Shown here one piece after another: positions 28,773 through 40,427 of a DNA stretch of 64,000 bases. This DNA is from Paracoccus mutanolyticus. GTDB lineage: Bacteria > Pseudomonadota > Alphaproteobacteria > Rhodobacterales > Rhodobacteraceae. Each line of letters begins with the position of its first letter. Within the stretch, counting starts at the first letter, position 1. The translations under genes were made by a program, and so were the position numbers. The stretch is from contig NZ_CP030239.1 of the NCBI RefSeq assembly GCF_003285265.1, positions 1,302,001 through 1,366,000 on the forward strand. The letters run 5' to 3'. The notes under the pieces were generated by a model. The model had not been told where the DNA came from, made no database searches, and was given only the letters and a program-made list of their open reading frames with translations.

Positions 28773-29323
28773 GATCGGCCGCGCTGCGTCTTGAATCCTT
28801 TGCCGAAGCCGCACGGCATCGCCCCCCGCCGACCCAGGCCGATCTGGAACATGCCTATCAGACGGGTCTTGAACGCGGGCTGGCCGAGGGTCGCGAGGCC
28901 AGCCTGGACCGGCTGAGCGCCCAGCTTGCCGATTTCGCCCGTAGCCTCGAGGCAAGCGACGCCGCGACCGCGGCCAGCCGGCGCGAGACGATCCATGCCG
29001 TGGTGCCCGTTCTTGCCGCGCTGGTCGACCTGCTCGCCCCCCTGTCCCGCCGCGACTGGCTTCTGGGTGCGGTCGGGGGCGAGCTGTTGCGCGTCGCCGA
29101 GACTCAGGATGGCTCGACCCTGGTGATCCATTGCCCGCCCGACCTGGAGCCCGACATCCACGACTGCGCCGCGCGCGCGGGAATCGAGGCGTCCCGGCTG
29201 CGCACCCTGCCCTCGGATCGCGGCACGGTCGAGCTTTCCGTGGGCGCGGCCGGCATCGCCCTGGATCCCGACCGCACCCTGGCCGAGATCCGCGCCATCA
29301 TCGACGAATTCAAGGAGGACTGA
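28769..29323 (+). CDS. FliH-like flagellar assembly protein
   Basis: 184 residues with helical N-terminal part (YQTGLERGLAEGREASLDRL) and a C-terminal domain (LVIHCPPDLEPDIHDCAARA; ELSVGAAGIALDPDRTLAEI) in the style of FliH, the regulator of the FliI export ATPase. Sequence conservation in FliH is low, so context is the main support: it lies between fliF and fliN, overlapping fliF by ATGA. FliG, usual in this place, is absent from the window. Confidence 0.7.
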   Translation: MRSAALRLESFAEAARHRPPPTQADLEHAYQTGLERGLAEGREASLDRLSAQLADFARSLEASDAATAASRRETIHAVVPVLAALVDLLAPLSRRDWLLGAVGGELLRVAETQDGSTLVIHCPPDLEPDIHDCAARAGIEASRLRTLPSDRGTVELSVGAAGIALDPDRTLAEIRAIIDEFKED

Positions 29324-29326
29324 GCC

Positions 29327-29583
29327 ATGGACGACATCGCCAGCCTGATCGCGACCGACCTGATCCAGGTCCAGGTGACCATCCGCCTGGGCGGCACGCA
29401 GCTTTCCGTCGCCGAGCTTTCGCGCCTGCGGCCAGGCGACGTGATCCGGCTGGACCAGGAAATGTCGGATGGCGTGGACATCTGCGTCGGCGACAAGGTC
29501 ATCGCCCGGGGTGACTGACCACCGGCGGAGATGGCGACAACCGGCTGTGCGTGCGCATCCTCGGGGCGGCGGCGCAATCGTGA
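29327..29583 (+). CDS. fliN: Flagellar motor switch protein FliN (frameshifted)
   Basis: About 85 residues, a short C-ring switch protein. The SpoA-type domain is clear: DLIQVQVTIRLGGTQLSVAE, LSRLRPGDVIRLDQ, VDICVGDKVIARG. The frame breaks near 29510; the family end (DNRLCVRILGAAAQS) follows in another frame and stops at 29583, overlapping the fliP GTG start. ATG follows AAGGAGGACTGAGCC. Confidence 0.88.
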
Positions 29584-30302
29584 TCCGGCTGGGCCTGCTG
29601 ATCGGCCTGCTGCTGGCGCCCGGGCTGGCGCTGGCGCAGGACGCGCCGTCGGTCGGGGCCGCCGCCGAGGCGGTGGCGAGCGGCGTCGGCCGCAACGCGA
29701 TCACGCTGCTGGCGGTGATGACGGCACTGTCGCTCGCACCGGGCGTCGCGATCATGGTGACCTGCTTTCCCTTCATCGTCACCGTCCTTTCGATCCTGCG
29801 CCAGTCCCTGGGCCTGCAGCAGTCGCCCCCCAACATGCTGATCGTCAGCCTGGCGATGTTTCTGACCTGGTTCGTGATGAGCCCGGTCCTGACCGAGGCC
29901 TGGACCGTTGCCGGCGCCCCGCTGCGCGACGGGCAGATCACCGTCGAGCAGGCGTTTTCGCGTGGCATTGTGCCCTTTCGCGGCTTCATGGAGGCACGCG
30001 TCGACCCCGAGATGATCGCGACCCTGGCCGATGTCTCGCCCGATCCGCAGGCGCCGCCCGACCGGCTGTCGGTGCTGGTCCCCGCCTTCATGCTGAGCGA
30101 GATCCAGCGCGCCTTCGAGATCGGCTTCCTGGTCTCGCTGCCCTTTCTGATCATCGACCTGGTGGTGTCGGCGGTGCTGATGTCGATGGGCATGATGATG
30201 GTGCCGCCGGCCGTCGTGGCGCTGCCCTTCAAGCTGGCCTTCTTTGTCGTGGTGGACGGCTGGGGGCTGATCGCAGCGGCCCTGGTGCGCAGCTATCAAT
30301 AG
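29580..30302 (+). CDS. fliP: Flagellar export gate protein FliP
   Basis: A 240-residue core gate subunit. It has a cleavable signal (LLIGLLLAPGLALAQ), then FliP signatures: MTALSLAPGVAIMVTCFPFI, RQSLGLQQSPPNMLIVSLAM, PAFMLSEIQRAFEIGFLVSL and the final MGMMMVPPAVVALPFKLAFF. The GTG start overlaps the fliN stop (GTGA). It is the last gene of the plus-strand operon; about 190 bp of less GC-rich sequence without a gene follow before the efflux operon. Confidence 0.94.
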   Translation: MIRLGLLIGLLLAPGLALAQDAPSVGAAAEAVASGVGRNAITLLAVMTALSLAPGVAIMVTCFPFIVTVLSILRQSLGLQQSPPNMLIVSLAMFLTWFVMSPVLTEAWTVAGAPLRDGQITVEQAFSRGIVPFRGFMEARVDPEMIATLADVSPDPQAPPDRLSVLVPAFMLSEIQRAFEIGFLVSLPFLIIDLVVSAVLMSMGMMMVPPAVVALPFKLAFFVVVDGWGLIAAALVRSYQ

Positions 30303-30492
30303 GAAAAATCGTGCCCCGCAACTTGACAGAGAGTGCCTTGCCGGAAAGACAGTCCAATACAACCATTTGACGAACAATTTCCTCAGCTGACACTTTACGA
30401 CAGGTCAAGGCCGCCGCTACGTCACCTTGCACGCCGGGTTCCGCCAAGGACAAAATCTGGGCATCAATTCTGAAATGCTGTTCGAGGCGCCT

Positions 30493-31563
30493 ATGCCACG
30501 CTTGCCGGCGACCCTTTTTCTTCTGACCTGGCTGCTTGGCGGACCTGCGCTGGCGGACGACCGGCTGGTGGTGGAACTGGTCCCGGTCCAGGACATGCCG
30601 CTGACCTATGACGCGGCGCTGACCGGCACGATCCATGCCAAGGACGTGGTGGACCTGGGGTTTCGCCAGGGCGGGCGCATCACCGAGATCCTGGTGGACG
30701 AAGGCGACCGGGTCATGCCGGGTCAGGCGCTGGCGCGGATCGACCCGCTTCAACAGGAACAGGCGGTGCGCGTCGCCGACGCGGGCGTCGCCGGCGCTGC
30801 TGCCTTGCAGGAACAGGCCCGGCAGGCGCGCGACCGTGCCCAGGCCATGCTGGAGCGCGGGGTCGGCACCCGGGCCGCGCTCGACGCGGCGAACCAGCAG
30901 CTTTCCGCCGCCGAGCGCGCCCTGGCGCAGGCGGAATCGGGCCGCGACCAGGCCCGCCGCGCGCTTGAGGAGACCGTCCTGCGCGCCCCCGCCGAAGCGA
31001 TCATCACCGCCCGCAACGCCGATCCGGGCCAGATCGTCGGGGCGGCGCAGGCCGTGATCTCGCTCGCCTCCTCGGTCGCGCGCGAGGCGGTGTTCCAGAT
31101 CCCCGACTCTCCTGCCCTGGGCCGGTCGGTCGGGGCATCGGTTTCCCTGACCACCATCGATTTCGGCGCCATCGCCATGACCGCCACCGTGACCGAGATC
31201 GCGCCGCTGGTCGACCCGCAGACCGGCTCGGTCACGGTGCGGGCAACCATCGACAACCCGCCCCAGGACATCGACCTGCTGGGGGCGGCGGTGCGGGGGA
31301 TGGTGCATTTCCCCGCCGGCCGCAGCATCGCCGTGCCCTGGACCGCCCTGGCCGAGGTCGCCGGCCGGCCGGCCGTGTGGATCGTGGGCGACGACCGGCG
31401 CGTGGCGCTGGCGCCCGTCACCATCGAACGGTTCAGCGACGGGCTGATCGTCCTGCGCGACGGGGTCCGGTCGGGCCAGACGGTGGTCGGCGCCGGATCG
31501 CACCTGCTTTACCCGGGGCGCACGGTGGTCGATGCCGCCGACCTGGCAGGGGACGGCGAATGA
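30493..31563 (+). CDS. RND efflux periplasmic adaptor subunit 1
   Basis: Membrane fusion protein linking an RND pump to an outer membrane channel, 356 residues. Sec signal (LFLLTWLLGGPALA), lipoyl halves (DLGFRQGGRITEILVDEGDR; APAEAIITARNADPGQIVGA), a helical hairpin (QARDRAQAMLERGVGTRAAL) and the C-terminal barrel are in order. Overlaps the second adaptor gene by 4 bp. The 190 bp upstream are relatively AT-rich and should contain the operon promoter, though no clear operator was recognised. Confidence 0.88.
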   Translation: MPRLPATLFLLTWLLGGPALADDRLVVELVPVQDMPLTYDAALTGTIHAKDVVDLGFRQGGRITEILVDEGDRVMPGQALARIDPLQQEQAVRVADAGVAGAAALQEQARQARDRAQAMLERGVGTRAALDAANQQLSAAERALAQAESGRDQARRALEETVLRAPAEAIITARNADPGQIVGAAQAVISLASSVAREAVFQIPDSPALGRSVGASVSLTTIDFGAIAMTATVTEIAPLVDPQTGSVTVRATIDNPPQDIDLLGAAVRGMVHFPAGRSIAVPWTALAEVAGRPAVWIVGDDRRVALAPVTIERFSDGLIVLRDGVRSGQTVVGAGSHLLYPGRTVVDAADLAGDGE

Positions 31564-32626
31564 GGATCGTCCTTGCCCTTCTTCTCCTTGCGCTCGGCTT
31601 CGGGCGATCCTGGGCCCAGGAGGAATCGGCCGTCCCGCCCCGGCCCGTCGCCAGCATCGTCGTCTCGGCCTATCAGCCGGGCACCGGCTCGATCCCCGGC
31701 GTGATCCGCGCCGAGGTCGAGGTCGACCTGGCGTTCCAGACGCTGGGTCGGCTGATCGCGCGCAACGTGGACGTAGGGGACGTCGTGGACAAGGGCGACA
31801 TTCTGGCGCTGCTGGATTCCAAGGACCTGCAGGACGAGGTCGCGGCGGCCGAAGCGGCGGCCGAGGCGGCCGCGGTCGAACTGGACACCGCCCGTGCCGC
31901 GGCCGAACGCACCGAGGCCCTGTTTCGGCGCAACGTCGCCTCGACCGCCGATCTCGAACAGGTCCGGCAGGCGCTGGCGGCGGCGGTCGCGGCCGACCAG
32001 CAGGCCAGGGCCGACCTGGTCCGTGCCCGCGACACCGCCGCCTTTGCCGAGATGCGGGCGCCCTTTTCAGGCGTCATCAGCGCGGTCATGGCCACGCCCG
32101 GTGCGGTCGTCAGCGCGGGCGAGCCGGTCTTGCAGCTCTCCGCGCAGAACCGGCTCGAGGCGGTGATCGACCTGGCGCCCCCCGTGATGGCGCGGCTGGA
32201 CCTGGGCGGCACCTTCGAGGTCTGGTCGGAAACCACGCCGAAAGCCGCCAGAAAGCCACGGTGTCGCGGGTCGAGCCGGTCGCCGACGCGCTGACGCGGA
32301 CCCGGCGCGTCCACCTGGCGCTGGAGGATTCGTCCGGGTTCCGCCTGGGCGCCCTGATCCGGGTCCGGCCCGCCGTGACCACGCCCCAGGGAACGGGCCT
32401 GCCGCCCTCGGCCATCCTGGATGTCGAGGGGCGACCCCATGTCTGGCTGGTCACGCGCCAGGGCGACCGGGGCACGGTGTCGCTGCGGCCGATCCAGATC
32501 CTCGGCTCGGCCACGGCGCAGCCCGTCACCGTGACGGCGGGCCTTGTCCCCGGCGACGAGGTGGTGATCCGCGGCATCCATTCCCTGCGCGAAGGCCAGG
32601 CCGTCGGCCGTTCGGTGAGCCCATGA
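31560..32626 (+). CDS. RND efflux periplasmic adaptor subunit 2 (frameshifted)
   Basis: A second membrane fusion protein, about 355 residues, different from the first. Signal peptide LLLLALGFGRSWAQ, lipoyl motif DLAFQTLGRLIARNVDVGD, hairpin AAAVELDTARAAAERTEALF and APFSGVISAVMATPGAVVS. The frame breaks near 32250 (SETTP) and resumes as VSRVEPVADALTRTRRVHLA. It overlaps both neighbours by 4 bp. Two adaptors with one pump suggests a hetero-oligomeric adaptor ring, as known for some RND systems. Confidence 0.86.
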
Positions 32627-35600
32627 ACAGACCCTCCTTCAACCTGTCCGACTGGGCGCTGCACCATCGTTCCCTGGTGTGGTTCCTGCTGATCGTCTCG
32701 ATGGTGGCGGGCACGCTCAGCTATCTGCGCCTGGGCCGCGAGGAGGACCCGAACTTCACCGTCAAGGTCATGGTGATCAGCGCCTCGCTGCCGGGCGCCA
32801 CGATCACCGACACGCTGAACCAGGTGACGACCCGCATCGAAACCAAGCTCGAGGAACTGGACGAGCTGAAGTTCACCCGTTCGGTCACCATGCCGGGCCA
32901 GTCGGTCGTCTATCTGGAACTGGACCCGACGATCCGCGGCCCCCAGGTTCCCGAGGTCTGGAAACGCGTCCGCAACATGATGTCCGACCTGCGCCCCGAG
33001 TTTCCGCAGGAATTCGGCGGCTTCCAGTTCAACGACGATTTCGGGGACGTCTACGGCAATATCTATGCCTTCACCGCGGACGGGTTCACGCATCGCGAAT
33101 TGCGCGACCGGGTCGAGGATATCCGCAAGCAGGTCCAGGCCCTGCCCATGGCGGGCAAGACCTCGCTGCTGGGGGTGCGCAAGGAAGAGATCTATATCGA
33201 ATTCTCGCTGGCGCGGCTTTCGGCCCTGGGCCTGAACCACAACCAGGTCGTGCAAAGCCTGGCGACCCAGAACGCCATCGCGCCGTCGGGCATCGTGCAG
33301 GCCGGGCCCGAGCAGGTGCTGGTGCGCGTCAGCGGCCAGTTCGACGACGCGGCCAGCATCGCGGCGGTCAACCTGCGGGTCGGCGACCGCTTCTTCAACA
33401 TCGGCGACGTGGCCGTCGTGCGCCGCGGCTACGAGGACCCGCCCAGCGCGTTGTTCCGCCATGACGGGCGGGACGCCATCGGCATGCAGATCGGCATGCG
33501 CGACGGCGGCAACATCCTGGAATTCGGCAAGCAGGTCGATGCCCTGATGGAGCAGGTGGGCCGCAACCTGCCCATCGGGATCGAGATGGCCAAGTTCGCC
33601 GACCAGCCGCATGTGGTCAAGGACGCGGTCGGCCATTTCGTGCGCGCCCTGATCGAGGCGGTGGGCATCGTGCTGCTGGTCAGCTTCATCAGCCTGGGGT
33701 TGCGGGCAGGCCTTGTCGTGACGCTGACCATCCCGCTGGTGCTGGCCATCACCTTCGTCATCCTGGACGTCTACGGCATCACCTTGCAGCGGATCTCGCT
33801 GGGGGCGCTGATCATCGCCCTGGGGCTGCTGGTCGATGACGCCATGATCGCCATCGAGACGATGATCTCGCGCCTCGAGGTCGGCGAAAGCCTGGAGCAC
33901 GCGGCCAGCTACGCCTGGACCTCGATCGCCTTTCCGATGCTGACGGGCACGCTGGTCACGGTGGCGGGCTTCATCCCCATCGGCCTGAACAGCTCGGCAG
34001 CGGGCGAGTTCACCTTTTCGCTGTTCGTGGTGATCGCCGTCTCGCTGCTGGTCAGCTGGATCGTGGCGGTGCTGTTCGCGCCGCTTCTGGGCGCGACGCT
34101 GCTGTCGCCCAGCACCACGCACAAGGAACAACGGGCCGGCCTGCTGCGGCGCGTGTTCCATCGCCTGCTGCTTTGGGGCATGCGGTTTCGGTGGACGACC
34201 ATCGCGGTGACGCTGGCGGCCTTTCTGCTGTCGGTCTGGGGCATGCGCTTCGTCGAACAGCAGTTCTTCCCGACCTCGGACCGGACCGAGCTGATCGTGG
34301 ACGTGACCGAGCGGGCCAATGCCTCGATCGCCAAGACCGACGAGTCCATCGCCCGGCTGGAAGCGTTCCTGAAGACCCAGGAGGAGGCGCTGTTCTTCAC
34401 GTCCTATATCGGGCGCGGGGCGCCGCGCTTCATCCTGTCGATGGACGTGCCGACGCCCGGGCCCTACATGGGCCAGATCCTGATCCAGACCCCCGACCTT
34501 GCGGCGCGCGACCGGCTGACGGCGGCCATCGTGGATTTTTCGACGCCGCAGGCTGCGGCACGGACATCTATGTCAAGAACCTGGAAATGGCCTCCAGGTC
34601 GGCAAGCCTGTGCAATACCGCGTGTCTTCGCCCGACCTGCAGGAGGCGCGCGATGCCGCCCGCGACCTGGCGGCGGTGCTGTCACACGAGCCGCGGCTGC
34701 GCGACATCGCCCTCGACTGGAGCGAACCGGCCGAGTCGTGCGGCTGCGCGTGAACCAGGACCTGGCGCGCAAGCTGGGCATCAGCAGCGAAGACATCTCG
34801 GCCGCACTGGCCGGCACCTTCACCGGGCGCGCCATCACCCAGCTGCGCGACGGGATCTTCCTGATCAACATCGTCGCCCGCGGCTCGGACGCCGATCGGA
34901 CCTCTCTGGAATCGATCCAGAACCTGCAACTGGCCACGGCGACCGGAACACCCATCCCCATCGCCGCCCTGGCCAGGCTGGAATATGCGACGGAACAGCC
35001 CCTGATCATGCAGCGGGACGGGCTGCCCACGGTCACCGTCAAGGCCGACATCGCCAGCGGCGAACAGCCCGCCACGCTGGTCAACGACCTGGCGGGAAGG
35101 ATCGCCGAGTTCCAGGCCAGCCTGCCCGATCAGGTCCGCATCACCGTGGGCGGCACGGTCGAGACCTCGGCCGAAAGCCAGCAGCCCATCGCCGCCGTGG
35201 TCCCGATCATGCTGCTGATCATGGCGCTGCTGGTGATGATCCAGATGCAAAGCTTTCGCCTGTCGCTGATCGTCTTTGCCGCGGCGCCGCTGGGCGTCAT
35301 CGGGGTGGTGGCCGCGCTGCTGCCCTTCGGCGTGCCGATGGGCTTCGTCGCGATCCTGGGCATCCTGGCGCTGATCGGCATCCTGATCCGGAATTCGGTC
35401 ATCCTGGTCCATGAGATCCAGGTCCTGATCGGCAAGGGTCACAGCCAATGGCAGGCCGTGTTCGAGGCCTCGGACAGCCGCGCCCGCCCGATCCTGCTGA
35501 CCGCCGCCGCCGCCAGCCTGGCGCTGATCCCGATCTCGCGCCAGGTGTTCTGGGGGCCGATGGCCTTTGCGATGATGGGCGGAATCATCGCGGGCACGCT

Positions 35601-35700
35601 GGTCACCCTGGTCTTTGTGCCGGCGCTGTACTGCGCGGTCTTCGGGGTCGAGCCGCCCGAGGACCAGCCGGCGGGGCAGGAAAAGGCCAGCGCATCCTGA
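32623..35700 (+). CDS. RND multidrug efflux transporter, inner membrane pump
   Basis: An AcrB-type proton-driven exporter, about 1,025 residues. Family marks: N-terminal span LVWFLLIVSMVAGTLSYLRL, the TM4 proton relay acids in IIALGLLVDDAMIAIETMI, and the second-half spans (IMLLIMALLVMIQMQSFRL; GILALIGILIRNSVILVHEI). The frame stays open, but from about 34550 to 34740 the reading is wrong; the correct residues (VQYRVSSPDLQEARDAARDL) lie in another frame, so two indels cancel each other. No outer membrane factor gene follows. Substrates unknown. Confidence 0.92.
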   Translation: MNRPSFNLSDWALHHRSLVWFLLIVSMVAGTLSYLRLGREEDPNFTVKVMVISASLPGATITDTLNQVTTRIETKLEELDELKFTRSVTMPGQSVVYLELDPTIRGPQVPEVWKRVRNMMSDLRPEFPQEFGGFQFNDDFGDVYGNIYAFTADGFTHRELRDRVEDIRKQVQALPMAGKTSLLGVRKEEIYIEFSLARLSALGLNHNQVVQSLATQNAIAPSGIVQAGPEQVLVRVSGQFDDAASIAAVNLRVGDRFFNIGDVAVVRRGYEDPPSALFRHDGRDAIGMQIGMRDGGNILEFGKQVDALMEQVGRNLPIGIEMAKFADQPHVVKDAVGHFVRALIEAVGIVLLVSFISLGLRAGLVVTLTIPLVLAITFVILDVYGITLQRISLGALIIALGLLVDDAMIAIETMISRLEVGESLEHAASYAWTSIAFPMLTGTLVTVAGFIPIGLNSSAAGEFTFSLFVVIAVSLLVSWIVAVLFAPLLGATLLSPSTTHKEQRAGLLRRVFHRLLLWGMRFRWTTIAVTLAAFLLSVWGMRFVEQQFFPTSDRTELIVDVTERANASIAKTDESIARLEAFLKTQEEALFFTSYIGRGAPRFILSMDVPTPGPYMGQILIQTPDLAARDRLTAAIVDFSTPQAAARTSMSRTWKWPPGRQACAIPRVFARPAGGARCRPRPGGGAVTRAAAARHRPRLERTGRVVRLRVNQDLARKLGISSEDISAALAGTFTGRAITQLRDGIFLINIVARGSDADRTSLESIQNLQLATATGTPIPIAALARLEYATEQPLIMQRDGLPTVTVKADIASGEQPATLVNDLAGRIAEFQASLPDQVRITVGGTVETSAESQQPIAAVVPIMLLIMALLVMIQMQSFRLSLIVFAAAPLGVIGVVAALLPFGVPMGFVAILGILALIGILIRNSVILVHEIQVLIGKGHSQWQAVFEASDSRARPILLTAAAASLALIPISRQVFWGPMAFAMMGGIIAGTLVTLVFVPALYCAVFGVEPPEDQPAGQEKASAS

Positions 35701-35967
35701 CGGCGCCGGAAGGTCGCGCAGAGGAAGCCTCGTGTTTCGCCGATGGCGCTGCCGGACGGTCGCCCCATACCGCGCTACGGTCGAAGGCACGGGCGGCGGC
35801 CCGGCTTCCAAGCACGGCAGGCTCCCCCAATTGTGCAAACGCGAACGCAGGTGCAGCATCCCCTGCCCCGGGGGTCGCGCCGAACGGGGCCGTTCCGGCG
35901 CCTGGCCGCGCACTTCTGCGCAGCCGGATTGGTCGAAGCGGCACCCCGGGCGCCGCTCCTCGGGGGA
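35701..35967. other. Intergenic gap between convergent RND and recQ genes
   Basis: These 267 bp separate two convergent genes. No gene, RNA or clear intrinsic terminator was recognised in them. Open frames here are short, Arg/Pro-rich and have no ribosome site. Confidence 0.5.
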
Positions 35968-37990
<2,023 letters not shown>

Positions 37991-37991
<1 letters not shown>

Positions 37992-38284
37992 CAGAAGCCG
38001 TAGAACCACATCGCGTTGTTGGCCAGCGCACGCTGCGCGATGATGATGATGATGAACACCACCAGGGGCGCCAGATCCAGCCCGCCGGTGTTGGGCAGGA
38101 TGGCGCGGACCGGGGCATAGACCGGCTCGAGCAGGCGGTTCAGCCCGTTCCAGATCTGCCAGACCAGCGGCTGGCGCAGGTTCAGCACCTGAAAGTTGAT
38201 CAGCCAGGACATGATGATATGGGCGATCATCACGAACCACACCACGTCCAGTATCAGCATCAGTGCTTCGTAAAGCGTGCCCAT
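37991..38284 (-). CDS. YggT family membrane protein
   Basis: A 97-residue protein with two hydrophobic spans (LILDVVWFVMIAHIIMSWLI and LVVFIIIIIAQRAL) and the conserved middle (PLVWQIWNGLNRLLEPVYAP, VRAILPNTGGLDLAPLV). YggT proteins are tied to osmotic tolerance or cell division in various bacteria; function is not settled. ATG at 38284 is chosen (MGTLYEAL). First gene of a pair with recQ. Confidence 0.88.
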
Positions 38285-38416
38285 CGCATCCTCGCCGGGG
38301 TTTCCGGGGGGAGAGGTAAGCCAGCCGCCCCCTTTTCGCAAGCCGTGACGCCGCAGCGTCCCGATTGACGCCCCTGGGCACCTTGGCTAGCCCCGCCCCG
38401 TCAAGGAGGGCCCGCC

Positions 38417-38989
38417 ATGTATCCGATGCTGCGCTTTGCCAAGGAAATGCTGAAGTTCGGCCGCAAGCCCCGGATCGGGATGCTGGATGCCCATGTCTCG
38501 ACCCACCGCTGCTGGCCCTGGGACCTCGACCCCTGGGTCGAGTTGAACAACGGCCGCACGCTGACGCTTTACGACCTGGGTCGGGTGCCGCTGGTGGTGC
38601 GGACCGGGATCATCGCCACGCTGCGCCGGCAGGGCTGGGGCATCACGGTCGCGGGCAATTCGGTGCGCTATCGCCGCCGCATCCGGGCGTTCCACCGCTT
38701 TACCATGGTGTCGCGCACGCTGGGCTGGGACGGGCGCTTCCTGTACATGGAACAAAGCATGTGGCGGCGGGGCGAATGCTGCAACCACATGCTGCTGCGC
38801 GGGGCGTTCACCGGCCCGGGCGGCATCGTCTCACCCATCGAGGTGATGCAGGCGGCCGGCGCCGACCCCGACAGCCCGCCCCTGCCCGACTGGGTCAAGG
38901 CCTGGATCGCAGCCGATGCGCAGCGGCCCTGGCCGCCCGTCCTGCCCAAGCTTGCCCCCGAAGACCGGGGCGGCGACCTGCCGGGCTGA
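38417..38989 (+). CDS. Hotdog-fold acyl-CoA thioesterase family protein
   Basis: 190 residues with the 4HBT/hotdog pattern: CWPWDLDPWVELNNGRTLTL (the region of the catalytic Asp/Asn in this fold), GITVAGNSVRYRRRIRAFHR and GWDGRFLYMEQSMWRRGECC. Probably hydrolyses an acyl-CoA; substrate unknown. Intact, with GGAGGGCCCGCC before the ATG. It is upstream of the transporter gene on the same strand but 80 bp apart. Confidence 0.8.
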   Translation: MYPMLRFAKEMLKFGRKPRIGMLDAHVSTHRCWPWDLDPWVELNNGRTLTLYDLGRVPLVVRTGIIATLRRQGWGITVAGNSVRYRRRIRAFHRFTMVSRTLGWDGRFLYMEQSMWRRGECCNHMLLRGAFTGPGGIVSPIEVMQAAGADPDSPPLPDWVKAWIAADAQRPWPPVLPKLAPEDRGGDLPG

Positions 38990-39069
38990 GGGTTCTTTCC
39001 ACCGTCACCCACCGCCGCTAGGGTTGCGCGAAAGCGCCCCGCAGGGCGCATCGCCGGACGGGACGGGAC

Positions 39070-40427
39070 ATGGACAAGCGCAGGATCTGGGGCTGGTGGT
39101 TCTTTGACTGGGCCAGCCAGCCCTATGCCACCTTGCTGACCACCTTCATCTTTCCGGTCTATTTCAGCGAGGTCGCGCGCCAGCATTTCGTCGGCCAGGG
39201 CCTGACCCCCGAGGCGGCGGCGGCCCAGACCCAGACGCTGTGGGGCTATGGGCTGGCGATCAGCGGGGCGGTGATCGCGCTGCTCGCGCCGCTTCTGGGG
39301 GCCATCGCCGACAGTTCGGGCCGGCGCATCGTGTGGATATACCTGTTCTCGGCGCTTTATGTCGCGGGCGCCTGGGGGCTGTGGTTCCTGACGCCGCAGG
39401 CCCCGCAGCTTTATCTGGCCGTGTTCTGTTTCGGCATCGGCCTGATCGGATCGGAATTCGCCACCATCTTCACCAACGCGCTGCTGCCCGGCCTTGCCCT
39501 GCGATCAGGAGACCGGCCGCGTCTCGGGCTCGGGCATGGCCTTCGGCTATCTGGGCGGCGTGATCGCGCTGTTCGTCATGCTGCTGTTTCTGGCCGAAAG
39601 CGCCCAGACCGGGCGCACGCTGATCGGGATCCCGCCGATCCTGGGCCTGGACCCGGCGGCGCGCGAAGGCACCCGCGCGGCCGGGCCCTTCACCGCGCTG
39701 TGGTATCTGGTCTTCATGATCCCCTTTTTCCTGTGGCTGCGCGAGACGCCCGTGCCCCGGCGCCGGCTGCGGCTGCGCGCGGCCCTGGGGGACCTGTGGC
39801 GGTTGATCCGGGGCCTGCGCCGGCGTCCGTCGCTGAGCGCCTTTCTGCTGTCGTCGATGTTCTCGCGCGATGCGCTGAACGGGCTTTACGCTTTCGGCGG
39901 ACTTTACGCGGGCGCGGTGCTGCACTGGCCGGTGATCCTGTCGGGCATCTTCGGGATCGTCGCCGCCATCTCGGCCGCGGTCATCAGCTGGATCGGCGGC
40001 CGGGCGGACCGCCGCTGGGGCCCGAAAGCCGTGACGGCGGCCTGCACGCTGGTCCTGATCCTGGTCTGCACCGTCGTCGTCGGCATGGCCGCAGCCAGGT
40101 CCTGGGCATTCCGCTGACGCCCGGATCGCGGCTGCCCGACGCGCTGTTCTTCGTCTGCGGGGCGCTGATCGGCGGCGCGGGCGGCGTGCTGCATCGGCCG
40201 GCCGCACGCTGGTCGTCCTGCACACCAGCCCCGACCGCGCGACCGAGGTCTTTGGCCTTTACGCGCTTTCGGGCAAGGCCACCACCTTTCTGGCGCCCTT
40301 CCTGATCGCGCTGGTCACCGATTTCAGCGGCAATCTGCGCCTTGGCATCTCTCCGTTGATCGTGATGTTCCTTCTGTCGCTGGTTTTGCTAATCTGGGTC
40401 AAAGCAAAAGGAGAGGCCGAGCCGTGA
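39070..40427 (+). CDS. MFS transporter, UMF1/Atg22-like (frameshifted)
   Basis: About 452 residues with around 12 membrane spans. The start WGWWFFDWASQPYATLLTTF is the mark of the UMF1 (Atg22-like) branch of the major facilitator superfamily. Other parts: GAIADSSGRRIVWIYLFSAL, SGSGMAFGYLGGVIALFVML, AFLLSSMFSRDALNGLYAFG and the end ALSGKATTFLAPFLIALVTD. Breaks near 39500, 40105 and 40195. The substrate is unknown. Its stop overlaps the mepA GTG start (GTGA). Confidence 0.87.

Noticed and set aside
30303-30492. A gene or a TetR operator before the efflux operon
   Set aside because: Frames here are short and without ribosome sites. Several TTGAC-like runs exist but no clean dyad or promoter pair could be defended.
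32110-34161. Minus-strand frame of 683 codons under the RND pump
   Set aside because: His/Asp/Gln-rich composition typical of antisense of a hydrophobic membrane protein; no ribosome site.
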